Below, piece after piece: positions 17,969 to 27,516 of a DNA stretch of 63,885 nucleotides (position 1 is the first letter of the stretch; each line of letters starts with the position of its first letter). A program made the position numbers and the translations under genes. Where the stretch lies: contig CAMYIJ010000012.1 of NCBI GenBank assembly GCA_947258375.1, positions 1 through 63,885 of the forward strand, in the 5' to 3' direction. Under the pieces are notes generated by a model that was given only the letters and a program-made list of their open reading frames with translations, was not told the DNA's origin and searched no databases. This stretch comes from an uncultured Acidimicrobiaceae bacterium. Lineage in GTDB: Bacteria > Actinomycetota > Acidimicrobiia > Spongiisociales > UBA5794.

Positions 17969-18816
17969 GCCGGCGACTGATCCTCGGGCTCCTTCTCACC
18001 ACGCTGCTGGCGAGCGGCTGCAACAGCGGGCTCGGCCTCGATCAACCGGACTGCAATGACCTGGAGTTGAATACCCACTTCCTCGCGGCCCAGGCGGTGA
18101 CGACCGCCAAATACACACCGTGTATCGACGAGTTGCGCCTCGGATGGGACTCGGTGGACTGGTATGCACGGGACGGCGAGGCCGGGATCGAGTTCAGAGG
18201 GGGAACCACGCCCTTCCTGACGGTTTCCGTAACTGAGACTTGTGACGTATCGGATGCGCGGCCCGCCCGATCGGGGCACCCGGTCGGCTACCCCGACATC
18301 GACCGCTTCGAAGATACCGAATCCGTGCCCATCGTCATTCGCATCACGATCATTCCGCTGGGTGAAGGCCCATTGACGAGCGCCGAGAACATCGTCGAGG
18401 AGTTCGGGCGAGAGGAAATCGAGGACCGGCGCGTGATAATGACCATCGATGGCGACCTCGAGCAGGATGCCAGGTCTCGCGTCGACCGCGCGCTGGCAAA
18501 CGACCACTACGTATGGATCATCTCGAACCTCGATGCCGAAGAGAGGACGATCGAGATGCGGAGCAATACCACGGCGGTCGCCGGAACCGGACTGAGCCCC
18601 GAAAAGGCAATAGACCTCATCGAGGACCACGTGCCCGACCTCTTCTTCCGCGGCTCCTGGTACTTCACCTTTGAGGGCGGGTGCATCACTTATGACTTCG
18701 ATGCCAAGGGAATCCGCGCGGTCACCGTTGCCGAGGACGCGGACGATGCCCTGGGCTTCTACCCGGCATATCAACTCCGCCAGTTCTTCCGTGATGGCGG
18801 CTTCGACATGGGATGA
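17965..18816 (+). CDS. Predicted lipoprotein of unknown function
   Basis: 283 residues from TTG 17965, which overlaps the previous stop (ttga); no later in-frame start keeps the signal. The N-terminus RRLILGLLLTTLLASGC is a lipoprotein signal with the lipidated Cys around residue 18. The mature part has several cysteines (NSGLGLDQPDCNDLE, TPCIDELR, TETCD, GGCITYDF) and an alternating, beta-rich look. I do not recognise the family. Its coupling to the PAP2-kinase gene suggests an outer-face partner of that membrane protein. It ends 10 bp before the convergent LLM oxidoreductase. Confidence 0.75.
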   Translation: MSRRLILGLLLTTLLASGCNSGLGLDQPDCNDLELNTHFLAAQAVTTAKYTPCIDELRLGWDSVDWYARDGEAGIEFRGGTTPFLTVSVTETCDVSDARPARSGHPVGYPDIDRFEDTESVPIVIRITIIPLGEGPLTSAENIVEEFGREEIEDRRVIMTIDGDLEQDARSRVDRALANDHYVWIISNLDAEERTIEMRSNTTAVAGTGLSPEKAIDLIEDHVPDLFFRGSWYFTFEGGCITYDFDAKGIRAVTVAEDADDALGFYPAYQLRQFFRDGGFDMG

Positions 18817-18826
18817 TCGGTCTCGG

Positions 18827-19681
18827 CTACCCGGCCGCGGCGGCGACCTGCTGTAGGTCGATGATCTCCTGCCCGGCGATATCGTGTGGCAGGGACTTGA
18901 CACCGAACAAGATCCGATCGACTCCCGCGGTGCGCAGGTCTTCGATGACCTTTGGATCCGGCGGGGCCATATAGACGGTCACCTGGATGGCATCCGGGTC
19001 GCGTCCGGCCTCTTCGGCAAGGTGCCGCAACCCGGCGACGTGGTCCTCGATGGGAAATCGACCGTACAGAGGCATCCAGCCGTCGGCGTACTCCACGATG
19101 TGGCGGAAGGTGACCGGTGTCGGCGCCCCGCCGATGACTATCGGTGGGTGCGGCTGCTGGACCGGCTTGGGCCACGACCACATTGGGTCGAAGGACACGA
19201 ACTCGCCGGAAAAGGACGCCTCCTCGGAGGCCCATATCTCCTTGATGGCGAGGGTCTTTTCGCGCACCATCGCCCGGCGCCGGGATGGATCGATGCCGTG
19301 GCTCTCGATTTCTTCGACGTTCCATCCGTACCCGATGCCAAAGTTGGCCCTTCCCCCTGAGATGACGTCGAGCGACGCGATCTCCTTCGCCAACCAGATC
19401 GGGTCGCGTTGGGCCAGTAGCGCGATGCCGGTGCCGAGCCGGATTGTGCTGGTGCGCGCCGCGATCGCGGCGAGCGCCACAACCGAGTCATGCGTCCTCC
19501 AGTAGTGCTCGGGGAGGGGAGGGGCGCCCTCACGTCCCCCCCACGGGGTGATCCGGCTCACCGGGATGTGGCTGTGCTCGGCGAACCAGATCGACTCGAA
19601 TCCGGCCGACTCCGCGGCCTCGCCGAAGTCGATCGGTTGCATCGCCTTGTCGGTTGGGAAATAGGCCAGGCCGTAGAGCAT
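18827..19681 (-). CDS. F420-dependent LLM-class oxidoreductase
   Basis: 284 residues from ATG 19681, chosen because GAGGTAGCA precedes it; the frame extends upstream to 19873 over the aldolase gene. The luciferase-like TIM barrel is recognisable from AAESAGFESIWFAEHSHIP, RLGTGIALLAQRDP, GRANFGIGYGWN and PPIVIGGA, the pattern of the TIGR03619-like F420 group. These enzymes transfer hydride between reduced F420 (or FMN) and varied organic substrates. It lies 29 bp after the HpcH/HpaI aldolase on the same strand, so the two likely form a small catabolic operon. The substrate is unknown. Confidence 0.85.
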   Translation of the reverse strand: MLYGLAYFPTDKAMQPIDFGEAAESAGFESIWFAEHSHIPVSRITPWGGREGAPPLPEHYWRTHDSVVALAAIAARTSTIRLGTGIALLAQRDPIWLAKEIASLDVISGGRANFGIGYGWNVEEIESHGIDPSRRRAMVREKTLAIKEIWASEEASFSGEFVSFDPMWSWPKPVQQPHPPIVIGGAPTPVTFRHIVEYADGWMPLYGRFPIEDHVAGLRHLAEEAGRDPDAIQVTVYMAPPDPKVIEDLRTAGVDRILFGVKSLPHDIAGQEIIDLQQVAAAAG

Positions 19682-19710
19682 TGCTACCTCGCTGATTGAT
19701 TGAGGAGAGG

Positions 19711-20469
19711 CTACAGGTCTCCAACCGTGCCGGCGCGCAGCATGGCGGCCGCTCCCTGGACGAGCGCCTGGTCGTCGCTGCTCACCGTGACCATGCGGAA
19801 CCCCTGGTCCCGCCGCTTGGCGGCGAGCATCGGGTTGGCGTGGATTCCGGGCACCACTCCGTGGCTGATGCACGCGTCGATGATCGTCTCGAGGGCGCCG
19901 ACGAAGGGACCGTCGTTGTCACCGGCGGGAGGGAGCTCGTAGGTGAGCGACAGATCGGCAGGACCGACGTAGATCGCGTCGATTCCCGGGACGGCCAGGA
20001 TATCGTCGATGGCAGCCACGGCGGCGGCGGTCTCGATCATCGGAATGCACAACACAGAGTCATTGGCTGCCGCCGTCTCGTACGCACCGTGCAGTCGGGC
20101 GGCAAGGAGCGGTCCCCAACTGCGAGCACCGTCGGGAGCGTATCGGCAGGCGCGCACAGCTGCGGCGGCTTCCTCGGCGGAGTTCACCATCGGCACGATG
20201 ATCCCGAGCGCGCCGGCGTCGAGAACGCGGCCGATGATGGCCGGGTCGTTCCACGGCACGCGCACCAGCGGCACGCTGTCGGAATGCCCTACAGCCTGGA
20301 TGAGGCGCGTCGCCTGCGTGTAGTCGGCCAAACCGTGCTGCATGTCGACCACGAGGTAGTCGAACCCGACGTCGCCCATCACCGACGCAGCGAAGTCATC
20401 GCGGAGGCTCAGCCAACCGCCGTGAGCTGTCCCGCTGCCTTGCCAGATCCGCTTCAGGGGGTTTTCCAT
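19711..20469 (-). CDS. HpcH/HpaI-family aldolase
   Basis: 252 residues from ATG 20469, which has AAGGAGAGG in front of it; an upstream in-frame start at 20532 is less likely. Family motifs are YLVVDMQHGLADY, VRVPWNDP with the pyruvate-binding Arg, metal ligands in CIPMIETAAAV and AIYVGPADLSLTY. Class II aldolases of this family split 4-hydroxy-2-oxo acids into pyruvate or oxaloacetate plus an aldehyde, using a divalent metal. It is followed by the LLM oxidoreductase and is divergent from hrpA, with 122 bp between starts. Confidence 0.88.
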   Translation of the reverse strand: MENPLKRIWQGSGTAHGGWLSLRDDFAASVMGDVGFDYLVVDMQHGLADYTQATRLIQAVGHSDSVPLVRVPWNDPAIIGRVLDAGALGIIVPMVNSAEEAAAAVRACRYAPDGARSWGPLLAARLHGAYETAAANDSVLCIPMIETAAAVAAIDDILAVPGIDAIYVGPADLSLTYELPPAGDNDGPFVGALETIIDACISHGVVPGIHANPMLAAKRRDQGFRMVTVSSDDQALVQGAAAMLRAGTVGDL

Positions 20470-20591
20470 GTACCTCTCCTTGGCTTGTCGAAGGCACGCT
20501 ACAGCTTGTCCCACGACCGACGCATCGGTCATCAGTCCAGGACGTTCTCCGTGGCACCGAAAGCCTCGGCTTCCCTTAACCTCTGCTGGTC

Positions 20592-23500
20592 ATGGCATCA
20601 CCAATTCCTTCCGTCGCGACCCTACGCGCCCGCCTGGACACCGTGTCGATAGCCGATCGCCATCGTTTGCAGCGGCGCCTGCGCGGTGTCGGCCGCTTGT
20701 CGGGACGGCGGGCCGACGAAGCCCGGGCCCAGATCGCAGAGGAGATCGGTACTGCTCAGCAGCGGATGGACACGCGCCGCAAGCTCGTGCCGGCCGCCAT
20801 CGCGTATCCGGAAGATCTCCCGATCGTCGAGTGGCGAGCAGAACTGCTCGAGACGATTCGAGACAATCAGGTCGTGATCGTCGCCGGGGAGACCGGGTCC
20901 GGCAAGAGCACCCAGCTTCCCAAGTTGTGTCTCGAGCTCGGCCGGGGCGTCACCGGGCTCATCGGCCATACCCAGCCGCGGCGAATCGCAGCCCGGTCGA
21001 TCGCCGAACGAGTCGCCGAGGAGTTGCACACGGCACTCGGCGACACCATTGGCTACACCGTGCGGTTCACGGATCAAGTGAGCGATCGGACCCTCGTCAA
21101 GGTGATGACCGACGGCATCCTGTTGAACGAGCTGCAGCGGGATCGGTCCCTCCGCCGCTACGACACGATCATCATCGACGAGGCGCATGAACGCAGTCTC
21201 AATATCGATTTTCTACTGGGCTATCTGAAGCAACTACTGCCGAAACGCCCCGATTTGAAGGTGATCATCACCTCGGCGACCATCGACACGGCACGGTTCT
21301 CCGAGCATTTCGACGATGCGCCCATCGTCGAGGTTTCCGGGCGGACCTATCCGGTAGAGGTGCGATATCGACCCCTGGTCGGCACCGACGGCGCCGAGGC
21401 CCGTGACCAGACGGATGGCATCGTCGACGCCGTATTGGAGTTGCGCGATGCCGGTCCGGGCGACATGTTGGTCTTCTGTTCGGGGGAGCGCGAGATCCGG
21501 GATGCCGCTGAGGCGCTGCGCGGCCTCGACTTGCCGCACACGGAAGTGCTCCCGTTGTTCGGGCGGATGCCCGCCGGGGAGCAACACCGTGTGTTCGCCC
21601 GCCACACCGGACGCCGGATCGTCGTCGCCACCAATGTGGCAGAAACGTCGCTGACCGTCCCGGGTATCCGGTACGTCGTTGATGCGGGCACAGCCCGGAT
21701 CTCCCGATTCAGCCGGCGCACGAAGGTGCAGCGGCTCCCGATCGAAGCGATCTCCCAGGCTTCGGCCGATCAGCGAGCCGGCCGGTGCGGCCGGCTGGGC
21801 CCGGGTGTTTGCATCCGCCTCTATTCCGACGAGGATCTGATGGGCCGTCCGGAATTCACCGAACCGGAGATCCTGCGTACCAATCTCGCGTCGGTGATTC
21901 TCCAGATGGCGGCGATCGGTCTCGGTGAAATCGGCTCGTTTCCCTTTCTCGAGGCACCAGATACCCGCACCGTTCGTGACGGCATTGCGTTGCTCAACGA
22001 ATTGGGTGCCGTCGACGGAGAGCGGGTGGGCACCCGGGACTGGCTGACCGACATCGGACGCAAGCTGGCCCGGCTGCCGCTCGACCCTCGTCTGGGCCGA
22101 ATGCTCCTCGCCGCCGATAAGGAGTCTTGCTTGCGCGAGATGCTGATCCTCACGGCTGCGCTCTCGATCATCGATCCCAGGGAGCGGCCGACCGGCAAGG
22201 AGGAACATGCCGTCCAACTCCATCGCCGCTTCCACGACGAGACCTCCGACTTTTTGAGCCTCCTCAACCTGTGGCGCTATCTCGAGAAAGAGCGCCGGGC
22301 TCGCACGTCGAATCAATTCCGCAGGATGTGCCGCGACGAGTACCTCAACTGGCGTCGCGTGCGCGAGTGGCAGGACATCCACGCTCAGCTGCGGCGGGCC
22401 GCCGACGACATCGGGCTCGAGCCGAACCGTGAGGCGGCGCCGCCCGAGCTGGTGCATAGGGCGCTCCTTGCCGGTCTGCTGTCACACGTCGGTGTCAAGG
22501 ACCCCGAGAGTTTCGAGTACCGCGGGGCCCGGGGCACACGGTTTGCGATCAATCCCGGGTCGGCGCTATTCAAGAAGGCACCGCAGTGGGTGATGGCCGC
22601 CGAGTTGGTCGAGACGACACGGCTGTGGGCACGGGTGGTCGCAGGCGTCGATCCGGCCGCCATCGAGGAGCTCGGCGCCCACCTCGTGAATCGGACCCGT
22701 TCGGACCCATGGTGGGACCCCGAGCGGGGGACAGCCGTGGCCCGGGAGACGGTCACCCTCTTCGGAGTCCCGCTGGTGGCGGATCGTGTTGTGCTCTATC
22801 ACCGGTTCGACGCGGGCGCCGCCCGCGAGCTGTTCATCCACCATGCCCTGGTCCTGGGGGAGTGGACCACCCATTTCCAGTTCCCGGCTCGGAACGCGGC
22901 CGCGATCGAGGAGGTGCGCGCTCTCGAGGCGCGGGCACGGCGCGCCGACATGCTGGTCGATGAGGATGCCATGGTCCGTTTCTACTCCGGCCGGATCCCG
23001 GAGGACATCGTCTCGGTGCGGCACTTCGAGCGGTGGTGGAACGACACCCGTGACGCCCGGCCCGATCTACTCGATATGACAATCGACGATCTCATCGCCC
23101 ATGACGCGGCCGGGGTGGACGACGACCTATTCCCGGCGCGCTGGCTCTACGGCGACATCGATCTGGCACTGTCATACGTGTTCGATCCGGCGAGTGCCGA
23201 CGACGGCATCACCATCGAGGTACCTGCCAACGTTCTCGACCGAATCGACCCCACGGTGTTCGAGTGGAATGTCCCCGGCTTCCGCGATGGCCTCATCGAA
23301 GCGCTCATCAAGTCGCTGCCGAAGCGACTCCGGAAGCTCTTTGCTCCCGTCCCGGACACTGCCCGCGAGGTCGCGCTCGCGATCAGTCCCGAAGATGGCG
23401 GCATGGTCGAAACGCTGCGGCGCGAGCTGTCGCGCCGGGGCGGGGTGACAATCCTCCCCGAGGACTTCGACACTGCCGCTGTGGCGACGCACCTGCGGCC

Positions 23501-24482
23501 CGGGTTCCGTATCGTGGATGACGCTGGGCAGGTCATTGCCGAGGGGGAGGACCTGTCTGCGATTCGGGATGCGGTGCGAGAGGATGCTCGGGCGACGGCC
23601 TCGGCCTCCTCCCACCCGATCGAGCGGGATGGGATCACAAGCTGGGACTTCGGGGAACTCCCGCCGCAGATCACTTTGCAGGGCGCCGGTCACGACGTCA
23701 TCGCCTATCCGACCCTCATCGACAACACCACCGACGTCTCGATCCGATTGGTGTCGAGCAGGCAGGAGCAGACCGAGCTGATGTGGGAGGGAGTCCGTCG
23801 CCTCCTCATCCTGCAACTGCCCAGCCCCACCAGGCTCCTGCGATCCATCCTCAGCAACGAACTCCACATGACCTTTGCCTCAAGCCCATACGCCGGGAAG
23901 GACGACTGGATGGACGACTGCCTCGCCTGCTCCCTCGACCAGGTGATGGTCGATGCCGGCGGCCTCGTGTGGAGCCCGGACGGATTTGACCGTGTGCTGC
24001 TCGCGGCCCGCGAGCACCTCGCCGAGGTACTCGAGCGAGTCGGGAGCCAATCGGCGGCGGTCCTCCGCGAATTGCATGATGTGGAGGCTCTTCTCGCGGG
24101 GGCCCGCGGCGAAGCGGTCCTGGCGGGTGCCGAGGACGTGGCCGAGCAGATCGGCCGGTTCATCTATCCCGGCTTTGTCGCCGGTATCGGAGCGGACCGA
24201 CTCGACGACCTGAGGCGGTATCTCGCCGCGGCCGCGTACCGCCTTCGCAAACTGCCGGACAACCCAAAGCGCGACTTCGACCAGATGGTGCGCGTCGGCG
24301 CCCTTGAATACGAGCTCGACACCCTGATGGATTCCCTCCCGTGGAGCCCGCGAATGATCGAGATCTCGTGGATGCTCCAGGAACTGCGGGTGAGCTTCTT
24401 TGCCCAGCCCATCGGTGCGAAGGGACCGGTGAGCGAGAAGCGGGTCCGCCGGGCGCTGAATGAGCTGCTCGCGCCCGATTGA
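20592..24482 (+). CDS. hrpA: ATP-dependent RNA helicase HrpA, DEAH family
   Basis: 1296 residues, the normal length for HrpA. Walker A is GETGSGKSTQLPK (about 99-111), DEAH box IIIDEAHERSLNIDF (D196), motif III SATIDTARFSEHF, motif VI QRAGRCGRLGPG. After the winged-helix and ratchet domains comes the long C-terminal region seen only in HrpA (DUF3418; for example NVPGFRDGLIEALIKSLPKR). HrpA unwinds RNA and resolves stalled or collided ribosomes in E. coli. The start follows a weak ribosome binding site. The gene stands alone, divergent from the aldolase. Confidence 0.95.
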   Translation: MASPIPSVATLRARLDTVSIADRHRLQRRLRGVGRLSGRRADEARAQIAEEIGTAQQRMDTRRKLVPAAIAYPEDLPIVEWRAELLETIRDNQVVIVAGETGSGKSTQLPKLCLELGRGVTGLIGHTQPRRIAARSIAERVAEELHTALGDTIGYTVRFTDQVSDRTLVKVMTDGILLNELQRDRSLRRYDTIIIDEAHERSLNIDFLLGYLKQLLPKRPDLKVIITSATIDTARFSEHFDDAPIVEVSGRTYPVEVRYRPLVGTDGAEARDQTDGIVDAVLELRDAGPGDMLVFCSGEREIRDAAEALRGLDLPHTEVLPLFGRMPAGEQHRVFARHTGRRIVVATNVAETSLTVPGIRYVVDAGTARISRFSRRTKVQRLPIEAISQASADQRAGRCGRLGPGVCIRLYSDEDLMGRPEFTEPEILRTNLASVILQMAAIGLGEIGSFPFLEAPDTRTVRDGIALLNELGAVDGERVGTRDWLTDIGRKLARLPLDPRLGRMLLAADKESCLREMLILTAALSIIDPRERPTGKEEHAVQLHRRFHDETSDFLSLLNLWRYLEKERRARTSNQFRRMCRDEYLNWRRVREWQDIHAQLRRAADDIGLEPNREAAPPELVHRALLAGLLSHVGVKDPESFEYRGARGTRFAINPGSALFKKAPQWVMAAELVETTRLWARVVAGVDPAAIEELGAHLVNRTRSDPWWDPERGTAVARETVTLFGVPLVADRVVLYHRFDAGAARELFIHHALVLGEWTTHFQFPARNAAAIEEVRALEARARRADMLVDEDAMVRFYSGRIPEDIVSVRHFERWWNDTRDARPDLLDMTIDDLIAHDAAGVDDDLFPARWLYGDIDLALSYVFDPASADDGITIEVPANVLDRIDPTVFEWNVPGFRDGLIEALIKSLPKRLRKLFAPVPDTAREVALAISPEDGGMVETLRRELSRRGGVTILPEDFDTAAVATHLRPGFRIVDDAGQVIAEGEDLSAIRDAVREDARATASASSHPIERDGITSWDFGELPPQITLQGAGHDVIAYPTLIDNTTDVSIRLVSSRQEQTELMWEGVRRLLILQLPSPTRLLRSILSNELHMTFASSPYAGKDDWMDDCLACSLDQVMVDAGGLVWSPDGFDRVLLAAREHLAEVLERVGSQSAAVLRELHDVEALLAGARGEAVLAGAEDVAEQIGRFIYPGFVAGIGADRLDDLRRYLAAAAYRLRKLPDNPKRDFDQMVRVGALEYELDTLMDSLPWSPRMIEISWMLQELRVSFFAQPIGAKGPVSEKRVRRALNELLAPD

Positions 24483-24548
24483 TCCCAACGGCGGGCCCCG
24501 AACGGCGGCGTCCTTTTCTTGTCGGTGGTGGCGTGTAGCGTGCGCGCC

Positions 24549-25022
24549 ATGCAAGTTGAGGTGAGAAGAAGCAACCGCCGCCACAAGACCGTGCAGGCCC
24601 GCATGGTTGACGGGATTCTGGAGATTGCCATCCCCGGTCGCATGTCCGCGGCTGAGGAGCAGAAGTGGGTCGAGGTGATGCGCGCCCGATTCTCCCGTGA
24701 ACGAAGTGCCGATCGTATCGATCTGCCAGGTCGGGCCGCGAAGCTGGCCGCGGCGTATCGGCTCGGCCGCCCGGCGGAAATCGTGTGGTCGGAGAGACAG
24801 AAGACCCGGTGGGGATCCTGCACTCCCGCGACCGGCCGGGTCCGAATCGCCACCCGTGTTGCCCCGTTTCCGGACTGGGTGCTCGACTACGTCATCGTCC
24901 ACGAGCTGGCGCATCTAACCCATCCCGATCACAGCCCAGCCTTCTGGGACCTGGTCGAGCGGTACCCCCTGGCCGAGCGGGCTCGGGGCTATCTCCTCGC
25001 CAAGATGGACCCGGTGACCTGA
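24549..25022 (+). CDS. YgjP-like (M48/WLM-type) metallopeptidase domain protein
   Basis: 157 residues from ATG 24549 (MQVEVRRSNRRHKT); an upstream GTG at 24519 is possible. The zinc site HELAHLTHPDH has two His from HExxH and a third His downstream; before it come QKTRWGSCTPATGRVRIA and the hydrophobic VLDYVIVHELAH, the YgjP/UPF0114-like DUF45 pattern. Proteins of this kind are small soluble peptidases of uncertain role, often near DNA repair or helicase genes. Here the gene follows hrpA by 66 bp on the same strand and may be co-transcribed. Confidence 0.85.
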   Translation: MQVEVRRSNRRHKTVQARMVDGILEIAIPGRMSAAEEQKWVEVMRARFSRERSADRIDLPGRAAKLAAAYRLGRPAEIVWSERQKTRWGSCTPATGRVRIATRVAPFPDWVLDYVIVHELAHLTHPDHSPAFWDLVERYPLAERARGYLLAKMDPVT

Positions 25023-25179
25023 CGCCTTCTCGCGCGCGATCTCGATATGCCGCCAGGCCTGGCAGTCGATAGGCTGGAGGTGTCGTCATTGGGCACCGTC
25101 GTCATTTGGGCACCAAGGTGCATTGGTTTCCGCCGTCGGCCGGATACGCCCTCGGCTAGTGGACACAAGGGAGTTGGCT

Positions 25180-26646
25180 ATGAAGCCGGGCCGAATCGTC
25201 GCACTCATCATTGCACTGCTGCTGTTCGCTCTGCCCGCGGCGGCAATGCTCATCGGCGGTGCCGTGGTAACAGGGGGCTACATCATCGAAGGGGACGACG
25301 ACGGGTTCTTCGACGAGACCCTCGACCGGATCGCAAGCGGCACAGCCGCGGTCGTGACCGGCGATCTGGACCTCCGCTCGGATCCCCGTGCCGTCGACTG
25401 GTTCCTCGATTGGGTCAACCCCCGGATACGGGTCAAGGCTCACTCCGTACCTGACCAGAGCTCTCTGTTCATTGGAATCGGCTCACGCGATGACGTCGAG
25501 TCCTACCTCGGTGGGGTCGCTCGCGATGAGATTATCGACATCGAGCCCAACGGTGACGTCGACTACAACCCGCTCCCCGGAGCTGCTGCGACTGCCGCCG
25601 CGCCGGCCGATCAGCCGTTCTGGGTGGCCTCGGCTACGGGCCCCGGAGACCTCGAGCTCGAGTGGGATATCGAGGAAGGGGAGTGGATCGCGGTTCTGAT
25701 GAACGCGGACGGCTCTCCCGGAATAGTCGCCGATGTCACGGTCGGGATTCGCTCCAGCGCGATCCTCGTAGCCGGCCTGGTGCTGCTGGCCGTCGGGGCA
25801 CTGTTCGCCCTCCTCGCCGTTGCAATCATTCTGGTGGCCGTCAGGGATCAAGAAGGAGCCGTCCCGGCGCCGGAGACAATGGCGCCTGTTCCCGTCGGGG
25901 CCGTGAGCGAGGAGGAACCGGTCGCCCTCAACGCCAGGCTCGATGAGCCGCTGTCGCAGGCACTCTGGCTCGTGAAGTGGTTCCTGGCAATCCCGCATCT
26001 GATCGTTCTGGCGTTTCTGTCGATTGGTTTCGTTGTCACGACGTTCATCGCCGCCGTCTCGATCCTGTTCACGGGCATCTACCCCCGCGGGATCTTCGAC
26101 TTCAACCTCGGAGTGCTCCGCTGGTGGTGGCGGGTCGACTACTACGCGTTCCAGGGTGGCTTGGGCACGGATCGTTATCCGCCGTTTTCGCTGAACCGTG
26201 AAGACGACTATCCGGCAACTCTCGATATCGCATATCCCGAGCGGCTGTCGCAAGGCCTGGTGCTCGTCAAGTGGTGGCTCCTGGCCATACCTCACTATCT
26301 CATCCTGGCGTTCCTGCTCGGCGCCGGAGTTTGGGCGTCCTCGGGACGGCCGGATGAATGGAATGGCGGAGGCGGCATCTGGACGGGAGGTCTGCTCGGG
26401 CTCCTCGTCTTCATCGCGGCGGTGATCCTGCTGTTCACCAACCGTTATCCCCGCCCGCTATTCGCCCTCGTCATCGGGCTCAACCGCTGGGTGTTCCGGG
26501 TGATGGCCTATGCGGCGCTGATGACCGATCGGTATCCGCCCTTCAGGCTGGATCAGGGAGGTTTGGAGTCGGATCACCTCACGGCGATTCCTCCACCAGA
26601 GACGGCCCGCGGCGGAGCATCCGAGAGTCCCCCCGCTCGGATGTGA
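25180..26646 (+). CDS. DUF4389 membrane protein (two copies of the domain)
   Basis: 488 residues from ATG 25180 behind a GGGAG site. The order is: N-terminal helix (about 5-35), an outside domain of about 150 residues, a helix near 195-225, then two DUF4389 repeats. Each repeat has a WLVKWFLAIPHLIVL-like start and ends in RYPPF (GLGTDRYPPFSL and ALMTDRYPPFRLDQGG); the family occurs widely in Actinomycetota and has no known function. The outside part resembles the small domain often found before it. A lone gene with its own leader of 157 bp. Confidence 0.85.
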   Translation: MKPGRIVALIIALLLFALPAAAMLIGGAVVTGGYIIEGDDDGFFDETLDRIASGTAAVVTGDLDLRSDPRAVDWFLDWVNPRIRVKAHSVPDQSSLFIGIGSRDDVESYLGGVARDEIIDIEPNGDVDYNPLPGAAATAAAPADQPFWVASATGPGDLELEWDIEEGEWIAVLMNADGSPGIVADVTVGIRSSAILVAGLVLLAVGALFALLAVAIILVAVRDQEGAVPAPETMAPVPVGAVSEEEPVALNARLDEPLSQALWLVKWFLAIPHLIVLAFLSIGFVVTTFIAAVSILFTGIYPRGIFDFNLGVLRWWWRVDYYAFQGGLGTDRYPPFSLNREDDYPATLDIAYPERLSQGLVLVKWWLLAIPHYLILAFLLGAGVWASSGRPDEWNGGGGIWTGGLLGLLVFIAAVILLFTNRYPRPLFALVIGLNRWVFRVMAYAALMTDRYPPFRLDQGGLESDHLTAIPPPETARGGASESPPARM

Positions 26647-26768
26647 TCAAGCGGGGGAGCTACCAGCCCGGACCACGAATGTGAGCTCGCAGCGACGATT
26701 TCGAATCGAGACCGATTCTGCCTTCGTCTCGCGCGGGCGTCGCGTAGGTTGAGGGTAAGGAGGTACCC

Positions 26769-27038
26769 ATGACGAACGATCCTCGCTATACGGAAGCCAA
26801 GAAGCATGTTGAGGAGGTGAAAGGCTTCTATATACATCTCGCGATTTACGTGATCGTGAACCTCGGCCTGTTCATCATCAACGCCCTACAAGGAGACGGT
26901 TGGTGGTTCTACTGGGCCACGATCGGATGGGGCATCGGAGTTCTCTCGCATGCCGCAGCGTTGTTCTTCGGATCAGGGAAATGGATGGCGCGGTGGGAAG
27001 AACGCAAGATCGAGAGCTACATGCGGCAAGGCCGCTAG
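26769..27038 (+). CDS. 2TM-domain small membrane protein
   Basis: 89 residues with a strong AAGGAGGTACCC ribosome binding site. The domain has a basic helix EAKKHVEEVKGFYIHL, two membrane helices (AIYVIVNLGLFIINAL and WGIGVLSHAAALFFG) and a charged tail MARWEERKIESYM. This is the 2TM family, found alone or on histidine kinases of the LytS type; its function is unknown. A strong hairpin follows at 27131-27162. Confidence 0.85.
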   Translation: MTNDPRYTEAKKHVEEVKGFYIHLAIYVIVNLGLFIINALQGDGWWFYWATIGWGIGVLSHAAALFFGSGKWMARWEERKIESYMRQGR

Positions 27039-27130
27039 CGCGGGCCGGTTCAGTTGAGTCCGAGGACGACGCCCTGTCCGGAATTCGACTCTCACCCTGA
27101 CTGCCACTTCCGGATGCGGCCAGCACGCTA

Positions 27131-27162
27131 AGCGGGGCGCCGCTGCGTGGCGGCACCCCGCT
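27131..27162. terminator. Bidirectional terminator-like hairpin
   Basis: The 13-base arms AGCGGGGCGCCGC and GCGGCACCCCGCT pair with a single mismatch around a 6-base loop. It lies between the convergent stops of the 2TM gene (27038) and the DGPF/YCII-like gene (27181), so it can serve both strands. There is no T-run, as is common in GC-rich actinomycetes. Confidence 0.75.
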
Positions 27163-27180
27163 CGAGAGTGGCTGATTGTG

Positions 27181-27516
27181 CTAGCTGTCCATTGGGACCG
27201 GCATCAGCTCGAATATGTCGATAGCGAAGTCGCCCTTACCTTCGCTGAGGTAGGGATGGCCCACGGTGAGCGCTTCGGCTGCGCCGAGATCGGAGGCCTC
27301 TACGATCGAGTAGCCGGTCGCCGCCATCGCGTCGCCGGAGGTTCCGTCGTCAACGACAGATGATCCGGGTCCGAACGGCGCACCGATGTCCGTGAGGGCC
27401 GGACCCAACTTCTCCATCCAGGCTCCCCACTTCGCCATGACGGCGGCGCCCTCTTCAGGCGTCATATCCGACATATCCGTAGCTTCGCCCTTATAAACCA
27501 TCATGAACCGTGGCAT
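27181..27516 (-). CDS. YCII-related / DGPF-type small protein
   Basis: 111 residues from ATG 27516 with AAAGGGG upstream; an open frame reaching 27645 is not supported. MPRFMMVYKGEATDMSDMTPEE and the later GYSIVEASDLGAAEAL and IDIFELMPVP fit the YCII/DGPF dimeric alpha-beta barrel family, whose members are mostly uncharacterised and sometimes sit beside ECF sigma factors. No sigma factor is adjacent here. Confidence 0.75.
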   Translation of the reverse strand: MPRFMMVYKGEATDMSDMTPEEGAAVMAKWGAWMEKLGPALTDIGAPFGPGSSVVDDGTSGDAMAATGYSIVEASDLGAAEALTVGHPYLSEGKGDFAIDIFELMPVPMDS

